In this document: positions 24,406 through 32,650 of the stretch, one piece after another
How the letters are laid out: the number at the start of each line of letters is the position of its first letter
How positions within the stretch are numbered: position 1 is the stretch's first letter
NCBI RefSeq assembly: GCF_902506575.1
Contig: NZ_LR732544.1
Coordinates: forward strand, 3,886,162-3,927,394
Length of the DNA stretch: 41,233 bases
Direction of reading: 5' to 3'
Source of the DNA: Streptomyces mexicanus
GTDB lineage: Bacteria > Actinomycetota > Actinomycetes > Streptomycetales > Streptomycetaceae
Translations under genes and position numbers: made by a program
The notes under the pieces: generated by a model
Told to the model about the DNA's origin: nothing
The model's input: the letters and a program-made list of their open reading frames with translations, nothing else
Databases searched by the model: none

Positions 24406-27400
24406 CTAGCGTGCCGCGGCCAGCGGCTCCGCGGCCGCCTCCCGCTCGATCATCCGCCGCAGCGGTCCGGGCAGCGCGGCCAGCTCCGCGAAGGGGCCTC
24501 GCTGCACCACCCGGCCCTCCTCGAGCACGATCACCTCGTCCACGGCCTCCAGGCCGGCCAGGCGATGGGTGATCAGCACGGTCGTACGGCCCTGCGTGGC
24601 GGCCAGCAGATCGGCGGTGAGCGCATCGGCGGTCGGCAGGTCCAGGTGCTCGGCGGGCTCGTCGAGCACCAGCACCGGGAAGTCGGCGAGCAGGGCCCTA
24701 GCCAGGGCCAGCCGCTGCCGCTGACCACCGGACAGCCGGGCACCGTACTCGCCGACCAGCGTGTCCAGTCCGTCGGGCAGGGACTCGGCCCACTCCAGCA
24801 GCCGGGCCCGCGCCAGCGCCTCGCGCAGCTCGGCCTCGGTCGCGTCCTTCTTCGCCAGCAGCAGGTTCTCCCGCACCGAGCTGTCGAAGAGGTGCGCGTC
24901 CTGGGCGCACAACCCGACCAGCCGGCGTACGTCGTCGCCGTCCAGGGCGCGGGCGTCCACCCCGCCGAGGGTGTAGCTGCCCGCGCTCGGGTCGAGGAAC
25001 CGCAGCAGCAGCTGCGCGAGCGTCGTCTTGCCGGAACCGGACGGGCCCACCACGGCCACCCTGCGGCCCCGGTCCAGGGTGAGGTCGATGCCGCAAAGCG
25101 CGTCCCGGTCCTGTCCGGCGTGCCGGGCGGTCAGCCCCTTGAGCGTGAGCGGGAACGGTGTCGCCGGCGCCTGCCGGGGCCGCTCCGGCTCATGGACGGG
25201 CTCGGGGGCGTCCAGGACCTCGTGCACCCGCTCGGCGCTGCGGCGCACCCGCTGCCGGTACTGCACGGCGAGAGGCATCCCGAGGACTGCCTCGAAGGCG
25301 GCCAGCGGCGTGAGGACGACGACGGCCATCGCGACGCCGCCCAGCCGCCCGTCGGCCACGGCCTGGGCGCCGACGAGGGCCGCCGCGGCGACGGTCAGTC
25401 CGGAGACCAGGGCGGTGAGCCCGTCGCCCAGCGCGGTGGCGGTGGCCGCGCGTGAGGCGATCCGGGTGAGGACGCCGTCGGCCCTGCGGGTCTCGGCGGC
25501 GCGTGCGGGCAGCGCACCGGCGACGGTCAGTTCCGCGGTTGCCGTGAGCAGGTCGGTGACGCGGGTGGCGAGCGTGCCGCGCGCCGGGGCGAGCCGCCGC
25601 TCGGCCCGCCGAGCCACGGCGCCGGTGAGCAGGGGGACACCGGCTCCGGCCACGAGCAGTCCGGCGGCGAGGACCGCCCCGGCCTCCGGCAGCAGCCAGG
25701 CCGTGAAGGCGACGGAGGCGGCGGAGACCGTCAGGGCCGTGCCGGCGGGCAGCAGCCAGCGCAGCCAGTAGTCCTGCAGCGCGTCCACGTCGGCGACGAG
25801 CCGTGTGAGCAGGTCACCGCGGCGCAGCCGGCGCAGCCCGGCGGGCGCCAGCCGCTCCAGCCGCCGGTAGACCGCGACCCGGGTCTCGGCCAGCATCCGC
25901 AGCACCGCGTCGTGCGAGACCAGCCGTTCCGCGTACCGGAACACGGCCCGCCCGATGCCGAAGGCCCGGGTCGCCGTGACCGCCACCATCAGGTACAGCA
26001 CCGGCGGGTGCTGCGACGCCCGCGAGATGAGCCATCCGGAGGTCGCCATCAGTCCGACGGCGCTCGCGAGGGCGAGGCTGCCGAGCAGCAGGGCCAGCGC
26101 GAGCCGGCCCCGGCGGGGTCCGGACAGCGCGCGGACCCGGGCGAGGGCGTCGCCCGCTGCCGGCTTGGGTGCGGGTCCGGCCGACGTGGTGATGAGGGAC
26201 GCGCTCTCGGCCTCGTCCTGGCGTGCCCGGCCCTCCTCGGGCGCGATCGCGCCGCGCACCCGCGGCTGCGCCTGCCCATCGGCCGGAACGTCCAGCCGCA
26301 CCACCCGGTCCGCGAGCTCCAGCAGGGCGGGCCGGTGCACGACGAGCAGTACGGTCCTGCCCACGGACAGCCGCCGTACGGCCTGCACGATCTCGGCCTC
26401 GGTCGCGCCGTCCAGTGCGGCGGTCGGCTCGTCGAGCAGCAGGACCGGCCGGTCGGCGAGGAAGGCCCGGGCCAGCGCCAGCCGTTGCCGCTGCCCCGCG
26501 GACAGCCCGGTGCCGTCCTCGCCGAGCACCGTGTCCATCCCCTCCGGCAGGGCGTCGACGAAGGCCAGGGCGCCCGCGTCGGCCAGGGCCGCGCGGACCG
26601 CTGCCTCGTCGGCGTCGGGCCGGGCGAGCCGTACGTTCTCCGCGACGGTCCCGGCGTACAGATGGGGCCGCTGCGGAACCCAGGCGATGCGCGAACGCCA
26701 CTGCTCCAGGTCAAGGCCGGTGAGATCGGCACCCCCGACGCGGACCCGGCCCTCCGTGGGACGGACGAACCCCAGCAGGACGTGCAGCAGGGTCGACTTG
26801 CCCGCGCCGCTCGGCCCGACGAGCGCGACCGTCTCCCCCGCCTCCACCGCGAAGGAGACACCGGACACGGCGTCCGCGGACCGGCCGGGGTAACGCACGG
26901 CGACGTTCTCGAAGGCCACGGCCCCGCAGTCCGGCACGGGCCTCGTGCCGGACTGCGGCAGCGGGCTCTCCAGCACGGCGAAGATCTCCTCGGCGGCCGC
27001 CAGGCCCTCCGCTGCCGCGTGGTACTGCGCGCCCACCTGCCGCAGCGGCAGATAGGCCTCGGGCGCGAGCACCAGGATGACCAGACCGGTGTACAGGTCC
27101 ATGTCCCCACTGACCAGGCGCATGCCGATCGTCACGGCCACCAGGGCCACCGACAGGGTGGACAGCAGTTCCAGGGCGAAGGAGGAGAGGAAGGCGATCC
27201 GCAGCGTGCGCAGGGTCGCCCGCCGGTACTCGCCGGTGATGCGCCGGATCGACTCCGCCTGCGCCTTGGCCCGGCCGAACACCTTCAGGGTGGGCAGACC
27301 CGCGACCACGTCCAGGAAGTGCCCGGAGAGCCGGGACAGCAGCCGCCACTGCCGGTCCATCCGGGACTGGGTGGCCCAGCCGATCAGCATCATGAAGACG

Positions 27401-27924
27401 GGGATCAGCGGAAGGGTCCCGACGATGATGGCCGCCGAGACCCAGTCCTCGGTGACGATCCGCGCCAGCACCGCCACCGGGACGACCACCGCGAGCCCCA
27501 ACTGCGGCAGATAGCGAGAGAAGTAGTCGTCCAGGGCGTCCACGCCCCGCGTGGCCAGTGTGACCAGGGAACCGGTCCGCTGCCCGCCCAGCCATCCCGG
27601 GCCGAGTGCTGTGGCGTGCTCCAGCAGCCGTCCACGGAGTTCCGACTTCACCGCGGCGCTCGTCCGGTGCGCGGCGAGTTCGGTGAGCCAGGACACCAGC
27701 GCGCGACCGCAGGCGACGGCCACCAACAGCAGCAGGGGAGTGCGCAGTTCACCGACCGTCATCCGGTGCTGGAAGGCACCGACGACCGCCTCGGCGATGA
27801 GCATGGCCTGGGCGATGACGAGGCCGGCCCCCAGGGCGCCGAGGGCCACAGTGGCGAACAGGAAGAGCCGGGTGGCCCGGGCGTGGCGCAAGAGACGCGG
27901 ATCGATCGGTTTCACGTGAAACAT
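24406..27924 (-). CDS. cydCD: CydDC-type fused ABC exporter for cytochrome bd assembly
   Basis: 1172 aa with two complete ABC exporter halves in one chain, the usual actinobacterial fusion of CydD (first) and CydC (second). Half one: six membrane helices, Walker A VGPSGAGKST near residue 371, signature LSAGQRQRLALARA near 478 and Walker B VLLLDEPTAALD. Half two: Walker A VGPSGSGKTT near 961, signature LSGGQRQRLALARA near 1068 and Walker B VLVLDEPAEHLD. CydDC exports reductant (glutathione/cysteine in E. coli; another thiol here) or handles haem so that the bd oxidase matures. ATG 27924 follows GAAGGG. Codons 2-6 are a perfect parS site. It is 51 bp downstream of cydB, the third gene of cydA-cydB-cydCD. 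Confidence 0.95.
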   Translation of the reverse strand: MFHVKPIDPRLLRHARATRLFLFATVALGALGAGLVIAQAMLIAEAVVGAFQHRMTVGELRTPLLLLVAVACGRALVSWLTELAAHRTSAAVKSELRGRLLEHATALGPGWLGGQRTGSLVTLATRGVDALDDYFSRYLPQLGLAVVVPVAVLARIVTEDWVSAAIIVGTLPLIPVFMMLIGWATQSRMDRQWRLLSRLSGHFLDVVAGLPTLKVFGRAKAQAESIRRITGEYRRATLRTLRIAFLSSFALELLSTLSVALVAVTIGMRLVSGDMDLYTGLVILVLAPEAYLPLRQVGAQYHAAAEGLAAAEEIFAVLESPLPQSGTRPVPDCGAVAFENVAVRYPGRSADAVSGVSFAVEAGETVALVGPSGAGKSTLLHVLLGFVRPTEGRVRVGGADLTGLDLEQWRSRIAWVPQRPHLYAGTVAENVRLARPDADEAAVRAALADAGALAFVDALPEGMDTVLGEDGTGLSAGQRQRLALARAFLADRPVLLLDEPTAALDGATEAEIVQAVRRLSVGRTVLLVVHRPALLELADRVVRLDVPADGQAQPRVRGAIAPEEGRARQDEAESASLITTSAGPAPKPAAGDALARVRALSGPRRGRLALALLLGSLALASAVGLMATSGWLISRASQHPPVLYLMVAVTATRAFGIGRAVFRYAERLVSHDAVLRMLAETRVAVYRRLERLAPAGLRRLRRGDLLTRLVADVDALQDYWLRWLLPAGTALTVSAASVAFTAWLLPEAGAVLAAGLLVAGAGVPLLTGAVARRAERRLAPARGTLATRVTDLLTATAELTVAGALPARAAETRRADGVLTRIASRAATATALGDGLTALVSGLTVAAAALVGAQAVADGRLGGVAMAVVVLTPLAAFEAVLGMPLAVQYRQRVRRSAERVHEVLDAPEPVHEPERPRQAPATPFPLTLKGLTARHAGQDRDALCGIDLTLDRGRRVAVVGPSGSGKTTLAQLLLRFLDPSAGSYTLGGVDARALDGDDVRRLVGLCAQDAHLFDSSVRENLLLAKKDATEAELREALARARLLEWAESLPDGLDTLVGEYGARLSGGQRQRLALARALLADFPVLVLDEPAEHLDLPTADALTADLLAATQGRTTVLITHRLAGLEAVDEVIVLEEGRVVQRGPFAELAALPGPLRRMIEREAAAEPLAAAR
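27909..27922. other. Perfect parS site overlapping the cydCD start
   Basis: GTTTCACGTGAAAC covers the G of the ATG start and the following codons (FHVK). ParB spreading here could hinder expression of the assembly factor, or the site may simply use a tolerant protein N-terminus. Confidence 0.92.
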
Positions 27925-27940
27925 GCCCTTCGGTCCAGTG

Positions 27941-27966
27941 GGGTGTGTTTCACGGGAAACACACCC
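27941..27966. other. parS-like site within a 26-bp palindrome, cydB-cydCD gap
   Basis: GTTTCACGGGAAAC (27947-27960) is one mismatch from parS and is flanked by GGGTGT/ACACCC. The whole is a 26-bp inverted repeat, perfect except at the central bases. It could bind ParB and also fold as an intercistronic hairpin reducing cydCD read-through. It is 24 bp from the exact parS. Confidence 0.7.
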
Positions 27967-27975
27967 CGATCGGAC

Positions 27976-28980
27976 TCAGTGCGCGGCTTCGGCGATGTGC
28001 TGTGTGCCGATCCGCTTGCGGAACACCCAGTAGGTCCACCCCTGGTAGAGCAGGACGATCGGGGTGGCGATCCCCGCACACCAGGTCATGATCTTGAGGG
28101 TGTAGGGGCTGGACGAGGCGTTGCTGACCGTCAGGCTCCAGCCCGCGTCCAGCGTGGACGGCATGACGTTCGGGAAGAGCGACAGGAAGAGCATCGCCAC
28201 GGCGGCCACGATGGTCACACCGGACAGGGCGAACGACCACCCCTCGCGTCCTGCCTGGTTGGCGACCAGCGCGGCGACCAGGGCCACCACCGCCACGACC
28301 AGCGCGACCACGCTCCGGCCGTTGCCCGAGTGGGCCTGCGTCCACAGCAGGAACGCCAGCGCCACCACGGCCGTCACGAGTCCCACGCGCAGGGCGAGCC
28401 TGCGTGCCCGCTCCCGGATGTCACCGACGGTCTTCAGAGCCGTGAACACCGCACCGTGGAAGGTGAACAGCGTCAGCGTCACCAGACCGCCGAGCAGCGC
28501 GTACGGGTTGAGCAGGTCACCGAGGTTGCCGACGTACTCCAGGTGCCGGTCGATCTTCACACCCCGCACGATGTTGCCGAAGGCCACCCCCCACAGGAAG
28601 GCGGGGATCAGCGAGCACCAGAAGATCGCGTGCTCCCAGTTGCGCTGCCAGTTCTCCTCCGGCCGCTTGGCCCGGTACTCGAAGGCGACGCCCCGGACGA
28701 TCAGACAGACCAGGATGAGCAGCAGCGGCAGGTAGAAACCGGAGAACAGCGTGGCGTACCACTCGGGGAAGGCGGCGAAGGTCGCGCCGCCCGCGCTGAG
28801 CAGCCACACCTCGTTGCCGTCCCAGACGGGGCCGATGGTGTTGATCAGCACTCGCTTCTCGGTCCGGTTCCGGGCGAGCAGCTTGGTGAGGACGCCGACC
28901 CCGAAGTCGAATCCCTCCAGGAAGAAGTAGCCGGTCCACAGGACCGCGATGAGGACGAACCAGACGTCGTGCAGTTCCAT
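27976..28980 (-). CDS. cydB: Cytochrome bd ubiquinol/menaquinol oxidase subunit II
   Basis: 334-aa membrane protein with about eight to nine helices, the second subunit of the bd oxidase. It binds no haem itself but stabilises the haem-bearing CydA. Typical features are the N-terminus LHDVWFVLIAVLWTGYFFLE with GFDFGVGVL, and VLINTIGPVWDGNEVWL. The ATG at 28980 follows GGGAGG and lies 18 bp after the cydA stop, so the two are co-translated. The complex sits in the plasma membrane and reduces O2 at low oxygen with menaquinol in Streptomyces. The length is normal. Nothing is missing. Confidence 0.96.
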   Translation of the reverse strand: MELHDVWFVLIAVLWTGYFFLEGFDFGVGVLTKLLARNRTEKRVLINTIGPVWDGNEVWLLSAGGATFAAFPEWYATLFSGFYLPLLLILVCLIVRGVAFEYRAKRPEENWQRNWEHAIFWCSLIPAFLWGVAFGNIVRGVKIDRHLEYVGNLGDLLNPYALLGGLVTLTLFTFHGAVFTALKTVGDIRERARRLALRVGLVTAVVALAFLLWTQAHSGNGRSVVALVVAVVALVAALVANQAGREGWSFALSGVTIVAAVAMLFLSLFPNVMPSTLDAGWSLTVSNASSSPYTLKIMTWCAGIATPIVLLYQGWTYWVFRKRIGTQHIAEAAH

Positions 28981-28998
28981 GACGGTGCCTCCCTCGGC

Positions 28999-30507
28999 CT
29001 AGTACGAGAAGGCCATCGGCTTGTCGGCGTCACGGGCATCGCCGCCGATCTTCGTGGGCGGGTTGAGGTCGGCCTCGGTCAGTTCGGGCGGGCCGGCCTT
29101 GACGTACTTCGCGAGCAGCTTGACCTCGACGACGGCGAGGATGGCGTAGAGCAGCGTGAAGACGGTCATGGAGGTGATGACCTCACCCTGGGAGACGCCG
29201 GGGGAGACCGCGTGCCGGGTCTGCAGCACTCCGTAGACGACCCACGGCTGCCGGCCCATCTCGGTGAAGATCCAGCCCCAGGAGTTGGCGATCAGCGGGA
29301 AGGCCAGGGTCCACACCGCGATGCGCCAGTACCACTTCGTCCACTGCGGATCGAGGGCCTTGTTCTTGAACAGCACCAGGTGCGGCACCTCGTCCTCACC
29401 GACCCTCAGGTGCTGGGGCAGCATGAACTTCTTGCGGGTCAGCCAGAGCCCGGCCAGGCCGATGGCGAAGGACGCCATGCCGAACCCGATCATCCAGCGG
29501 AAGCCCCAGAAGGTGACGGGGATGTTGGGCCGGTAGTCGCCGGGTCCGAACTTCTGCTGCTCGGCCTTGTTGACGTCGTTGATACCGGGGACATAGGAGC
29601 TGAAGCTGTCGTCGGCCAGGAAGGACAGCAGACCGGGGATCTCGATCGCGACCGAGTTGTGGCCCTTCTCCACGTTGCCGTAGGCGAAGACCGAGAAGGG
29701 AGCCGGCTTCTGCCCGTCCCACAGCGCCTCGGCAGCGGCCATCTTCATCGGCTGCTGCTTGAACATCACCTTGCCGAGGGTGTCGCCGCTGATCGCGGTG
29801 AGCAGCCCGGCTATGACGACGGTGACCAGGCCGAGCCGCAGCGAGGTCTTCATCGCGCGCACGTGCTTCTTGCGGGCGAGGTGGTAGGCCGCGATGCCGA
29901 CCATGAAGGCGCCACCGGTCAGGAAGGCGGCGGAGAGCGTGTGGAAGGCCTGGGTGAGGGCGGTGTTCTGGGTCAGCACAGCCCAGAAGTCGGTGAGTTC
30001 GGCGCGGCCCTTGGCCTTGTCGATCCGGTAGCCGACGGGGTGCTGCATCCAGGAGTTGGCCGCCAGGATGAAGTACGCCGACAGGATCGTGCCGAGCGAC
30101 ACCATCCAGATGCAGGCCAGATGGATCTTCTTGGGCAGCTTGTCCCAGCCGAAGATCCACAGGCCGATGAACGTGGACTCGAAGAAGAACGCGATCAGGG
30201 CCTCGAAGGCGAGCGGTGCGCCGAAGATGTCCCCGACGAAGCGGGAGTAGTCCGACCAGTTCATGCCGAACTGGAACTCCTGCACGATGCCGGTGACCAC
30301 ACCCATGGCGATGTTGATCAGGAAGAGCTTGCCCCAGAACTTGGTGGCTCTTAGGTACTTCTCCTTCTCCGTGCGCACCCAGGCGGTCTGCAGGCCGGCC
30401 GTCAGGGCGGCCAGGGAGATCGTCAGGGGAACGAACAGGAAGTGGTAGACGGTCGTGATGCCGAACTGCCAGCGCGCCAGTGTCTCCGGCGCCAAAGCCA
30501 GGTTCAC
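28999..30507 (-). CDS. cydA: Cytochrome bd oxidase subunit I
   Basis: 502 aa with nine expected helices. Haem ligands are visible by comparison with E. coli: H22 (haem b595 side), E102 and E110 in PLAFEALIAFFFESTF, H189 in AFHTLSAAF and M339 in FRWMIGFGM. The GRQPW quinol-site motif is present (TEMGRQPWVVYG). The quinol loop is the short type seen in Gram-positive bacteria. The enzyme oxidises menaquinol and reduces O2 with high affinity without pumping protons. It starts at GTG 30507 with AAGGAGAG upstream. It is first in cydA-cydB-cydCD, with a Rex operator 85 bp before the start. Confidence 0.97.
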   Translation of the reverse strand: MNLALAPETLARWQFGITTVYHFLFVPLTISLAALTAGLQTAWVRTEKEKYLRATKFWGKLFLINIAMGVVTGIVQEFQFGMNWSDYSRFVGDIFGAPLAFEALIAFFFESTFIGLWIFGWDKLPKKIHLACIWMVSLGTILSAYFILAANSWMQHPVGYRIDKAKGRAELTDFWAVLTQNTALTQAFHTLSAAFLTGGAFMVGIAAYHLARKKHVRAMKTSLRLGLVTVVIAGLLTAISGDTLGKVMFKQQPMKMAAAEALWDGQKPAPFSVFAYGNVEKGHNSVAIEIPGLLSFLADDSFSSYVPGINDVNKAEQQKFGPGDYRPNIPVTFWGFRWMIGFGMASFAIGLAGLWLTRKKFMLPQHLRVGEDEVPHLVLFKNKALDPQWTKWYWRIAVWTLAFPLIANSWGWIFTEMGRQPWVVYGVLQTRHAVSPGVSQGEVITSMTVFTLLYAILAVVEVKLLAKYVKAGPPELTEADLNPPTKIGGDARDADKPMAFSY

Positions 30508-30591
30508 GTCGTCACTCTCCTTACGTCGCCGTGGTCACGGCGGCGGTTTGCCCCGATGTGTCCTGCACAACAGGGCAGCAATCGGACTAGC

Positions 30592-30609
30592 TTGTGAACG
30601 CGTTCACAT
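30592..30609 (-). promoter_or_regulatory. Rex operator upstream of cydA
   Basis: TTGTGAACGCGTTCACAT has a perfect inverted repeat TGTGAACG/CGTTCACA (30593-30608) and matches the Rex site TTGTGAAnnnnTTCACAA except at the last base. A further half-site TTCACAA follows (to 30615). Rex is the NADH/NAD-sensing repressor known to control cydABCD in S. coelicolor. High NADH (low oxygen) lifts repression. Confidence 0.92.
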
Positions 30610-30681
30610 TCACAAGCAATTATGACCTACCGATTTTCGGGGCGGAAGGCGGGGTCCCCCCTGCGCCACCGCGTCAACCCC

Positions 30682-30710
30682 TTGGCAAGAACTTCAACAG
30701 CTTGTTGAAT
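30682..30710 (+). promoter_or_regulatory. Candidate promoter of the cyclophilin-like gene with a palindromic operator
   Basis: TTGGCA (30682-30687), a 17-bp spacer and TTGAAT (30705-30710) form a good principal-sigma promoter, with transcription starting close to the ATG at 30719 (leaderless). The perfect inverted repeat TTCAACA-GCT-TGTTGAA (30693-30709) covers the spacer and most of the -10, the position expected of a repressor site. Confidence 0.6.
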
Positions 30711-30718
30711 TGCGCGCC

Positions 30719-31093
30719 ATGCAGATACGGATCTCGTGGCCCTCCGGCCACCTCACCGCGACCCTCGAGAACACCCCGACCACCGAGGCCCTCGCCAAGG
30801 CGCTGCCCCTGGTCTCCACCGCGCGCACCTGGGGCCAGGAGGTCTACTTCGACACCGGCGTCTCGGTTCCACGTGAAACGGACGCCCGCCAGGTCGTCGA
30901 GCCCGGCACGGTCGCCTTCTGGACCGACGGCGACGCACTGGCCCTCCCCTACGGCCCCACACCGATCTCACAAGGTGACGAGTGCCGTCTCGCAAGCCCC
31001 TGCAACGTCCTCGGCCGGATCGACGGCGACCCGCGTCGCCTGGCCGCGATCCGCAACGGCGACCCGGTGCGCGTGGAGCGCCTGAACGACTGA
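30719..31093 (+). CDS. Cyclophilin-like fold protein (DUF369/TM1367-type)
   Basis: 124 aa, a small beta-barrel protein of the cyclophilin-like group. The N-terminus IRISWPSGHLTATLENTPT, the central GQEVYFDTG, GTVAFWTDGDALALPYGPTPIS and the later CNVLGRIDGDP are typical. These proteins look like cyclophilins, but their activity and ligand are not established. ATG 30719 is right after a -10 box, so the mRNA is probably leaderless. Starting at TTG 30710 is possible but would lie in the -10. The codons at 30866-30879 (VPRET) contain a parS-like site. Divergent from cydA, convergent with the aminotransferase. Confidence 0.8.
   Translation: MQIRISWPSGHLTATLENTPTTEALAKALPLVSTARTWGQEVYFDTGVSVPRETDARQVVEPGTVAFWTDGDALALPYGPTPISQGDECRLASPCNVLGRIDGDPRRLAAIRNGDPVRVERLND
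30866..30879. other. parS-like site inside the cyclophilin-like gene
   Basis: GTTCCACGTGAAAC, one mismatch (T4 to C) from parS with the central CACGTGAAAC intact. Located within coding sequence. Confidence 0.75.
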
Positions 31094-31127
31094 GGGCCCG
31101 CCCGGCGCACCACGCCGGACAGGCCCT
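31093..31127. terminator. Bidirectional terminator
   Basis: Outer arms AGGGCC/GGCCCT (31093-31098 and 31122-31127) enclose inner CCGGCG/CGCCGG. It lies in the 52-bp convergent gap between the cyclophilin-like gene and the aminotransferase gene and can end both. Confidence 0.65.
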
Positions 31128-31145
31128 GGAGGATCGAGGGGCTGC

Positions 31146-32225
31146 TCACATCTCCTTGCGGAACGCCTCCGCCGTCTTCAGGAAGATGTCGTTCGCCTCG
31201 GCCTCGCCCACGGTCACCCGTACGCCCTCACCCGGGAACGGACGGATGACCACTCCCGCCCGCTCGCACGCCTCGGCGAAGGCGACCGTGCGCTCCCCCA
31301 GCCTCAGCCACACGAAGTTGGCCTGCGTCTCGGGCACCGTCCACCCTTGTGCGCGCAGCGCGTCGACCACGCGCGTGCGCTCGCACACCAGCGAGCCGAC
31401 CCGGCCCAGCAGCTCGTCCTCGGCGCGCAGCGAGGCGATCGCCGCCTCCTGCGCCAGCTGGCTCACGCCGAACGGCACCGCCGTCTTGCGCAGTGCCGCC
31501 GCGACCGGCTCATGGGCGATGGCGAACCCCACCCGCAGGCCGGCCAGGCCGTACGCCTTGGAGAACGTCCGCAGCACGCAGACGTTGGGGCGCTCCCGGT
31601 ACAGGGTCACGCCGTCGGGTACCTCGGCATCGCGGATGAACTCGCGGTAGGCCTCGTCGAGGACCACCAGCACATCGCTCGGAACCCGGTCGAGGAACCG
31701 CTCCAGCTCGGCCCGCCGCACGACCGTGCCGGTGGGGTTGTTGGGGTTGCAGACGAAGATCAGGCGCGTGCGGTCGGTGATCGCGTCCGCCATCGCGTCG
31801 AGATCGTGCACGTCCCCCGGCGTCAGCGGCACCTGTACCGAGGCCGCGCCGCTGATCTGGGTGATGATCGGGTAGGCCTCGAAGGACCGCCAGGCGTAGA
31901 TGACCTCGTCGCCGGGGCCGCTGGTGGCCTGGATGAGCTGCTGGGCGACGCCCACGGAACCGGTGCCGGTCGCCACGTGGGAGGCCGGCACCCCGAAGCG
32001 ATCGGCCAGCTCGGCGGTCAGGGCGGTGCAGGCCATGTCCGGGTACCGGTTCAGGGAGCAGGCCGCGGCCGTCACCGTCTCCATGACACCCGACAGCGGA
32101 GGGTAGGGGTTCTCGTTGGAGGACAGCTTGTATGCCACCGGTCCCTCGGCCGCGGCGGGCTTGCCCGGCTTGTAGGTGGGGATACCCTCCAGCTCGGCGC
32201 GCAGCTTCGGGCTCGTCTCGCTCAC
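31146..32225 (-). CDS. Histidinol-phosphate / aromatic amino-acid aminotransferase
   Basis: 359-aa fold-type-I PLP enzyme of the HisC/Pat branch. N-terminal [14 protein letters not shown] and [10 protein letters not shown], then [12 protein letters not shown], and the PLP lysine K223 in [16 protein letters not shown]. It transaminates either histidinol phosphate or phenylpyruvate and hydroxyphenylpyruvate. It is isolated from any his operon, and pheA lies about 18 kb away. This slightly favours the Phe/Tyr aminotransferase role (Pat), but motifs alone do not decide, so no symbol is given. GTG 32225 is chosen because GGAGG sits 6 nt upstream. A start at 32246 would precede that ribosome site. 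Confidence 0.87.
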   Translation of the reverse strand: MSETSPKLRAELEGIPTYKPGKPAAAEGPVAYKLSSNENPYPPLSGVMETVTAAACSLNRYPDMACTALTAELADRFGVPASHVATGTGSVGVAQQLIQATSGPGDEVIYAWRSFEAYPIITQISGAASVQVPLTPGDVHDLDAMADAITDRTRLIFVCNPNNPTGTVVRRAELERFLDRVPSDVLVVLDEAYREFIRDAEVPDGVTLYRERPNVCVLRTFSKAYGLAGLRVGFAIAHEPVAAALRKTAVPFGVSQLAQEAAIASLRAEDELLGRVGSLVCERTRVVDALRAQGWTVPETQANFVWLRLGERTVAFAEACERAGVVIRPFPGEGVRVTVGEAEANDIFLKTAEAFRKEM

Positions 32226-32647
32226 CGCAGTCCTCCTCGTGACCACACCGGCTCTTCAATACTGCACACCTTATGAGGATTGGGCGCCGCTGCGTATGGG
32301 TCGGCAGCCCCCACCACGGCGCGACGGCTCGCCTCACAGGTCACAGAGGCATCACGGGCATCGGCGCCCCAATCCGTACGAACATGGGGGCGCGTCGCAC
32401 ATATATCTATGCGCCGGTGGCTCGCGCCGTGGCGCGCGTCGCTCGTCAAGGTGAGTTGAGACCTCTTCGAGACCTCGGAGGAGCGACAGGCACATGCGGT
32501 CCACCGCTTCACAACCTGGCATCAAGTCACCCAACTGGCTTCCTTTTCAAGGGAATTCACCCCTCTCCGCCATGCAGAAACGTGCCTGTCAACGCGTGCA
32601 TATGCGTCCGCACTACCCCGCCGCATGAGCCCTACTATCGGCTCGCC
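32226..32647. other. Divergent region between aminotransferase and LacI regulator, 422 bp
   Basis: No convincing gene. It contains an imperfect inverted repeat with distant arms, GATTGGGCGCCG (32278-32289) and CGGCGCCCCAATC (32362-32374). It also holds an 11-bp spaced direct repeat GAGACCTC (32458-32465 and 32469-32476), an AT-rich spot CATATATCTATG (around 32399-32410), and TACTAT (32633-32638), a strong -10 for the LacI gene. The repeats are candidate operator sequence for one of the flanking genes. Confidence 0.45.
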
Positions 32648-32650
32648 ATG
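32633..32650 (+). promoter_or_regulatory. -10 box and leaderless start of the LacI regulator
   Basis: TACTAT (32633-32638) is nine bases before ATG 32648. No Shine-Dalgarno is present, so the mRNA is expected to start at or near the ATG. Confidence 0.5.

Noticed and set aside
25912..30354. A very long plus-strand open frame (1480 codons) opposite cydA-cydB-cydCD
   Set aside because: It is a low-complexity Gln/Gly/His/Arg-rich shadow of the cyd genes caused by high third-position GC. It has no domain or ribosome site.
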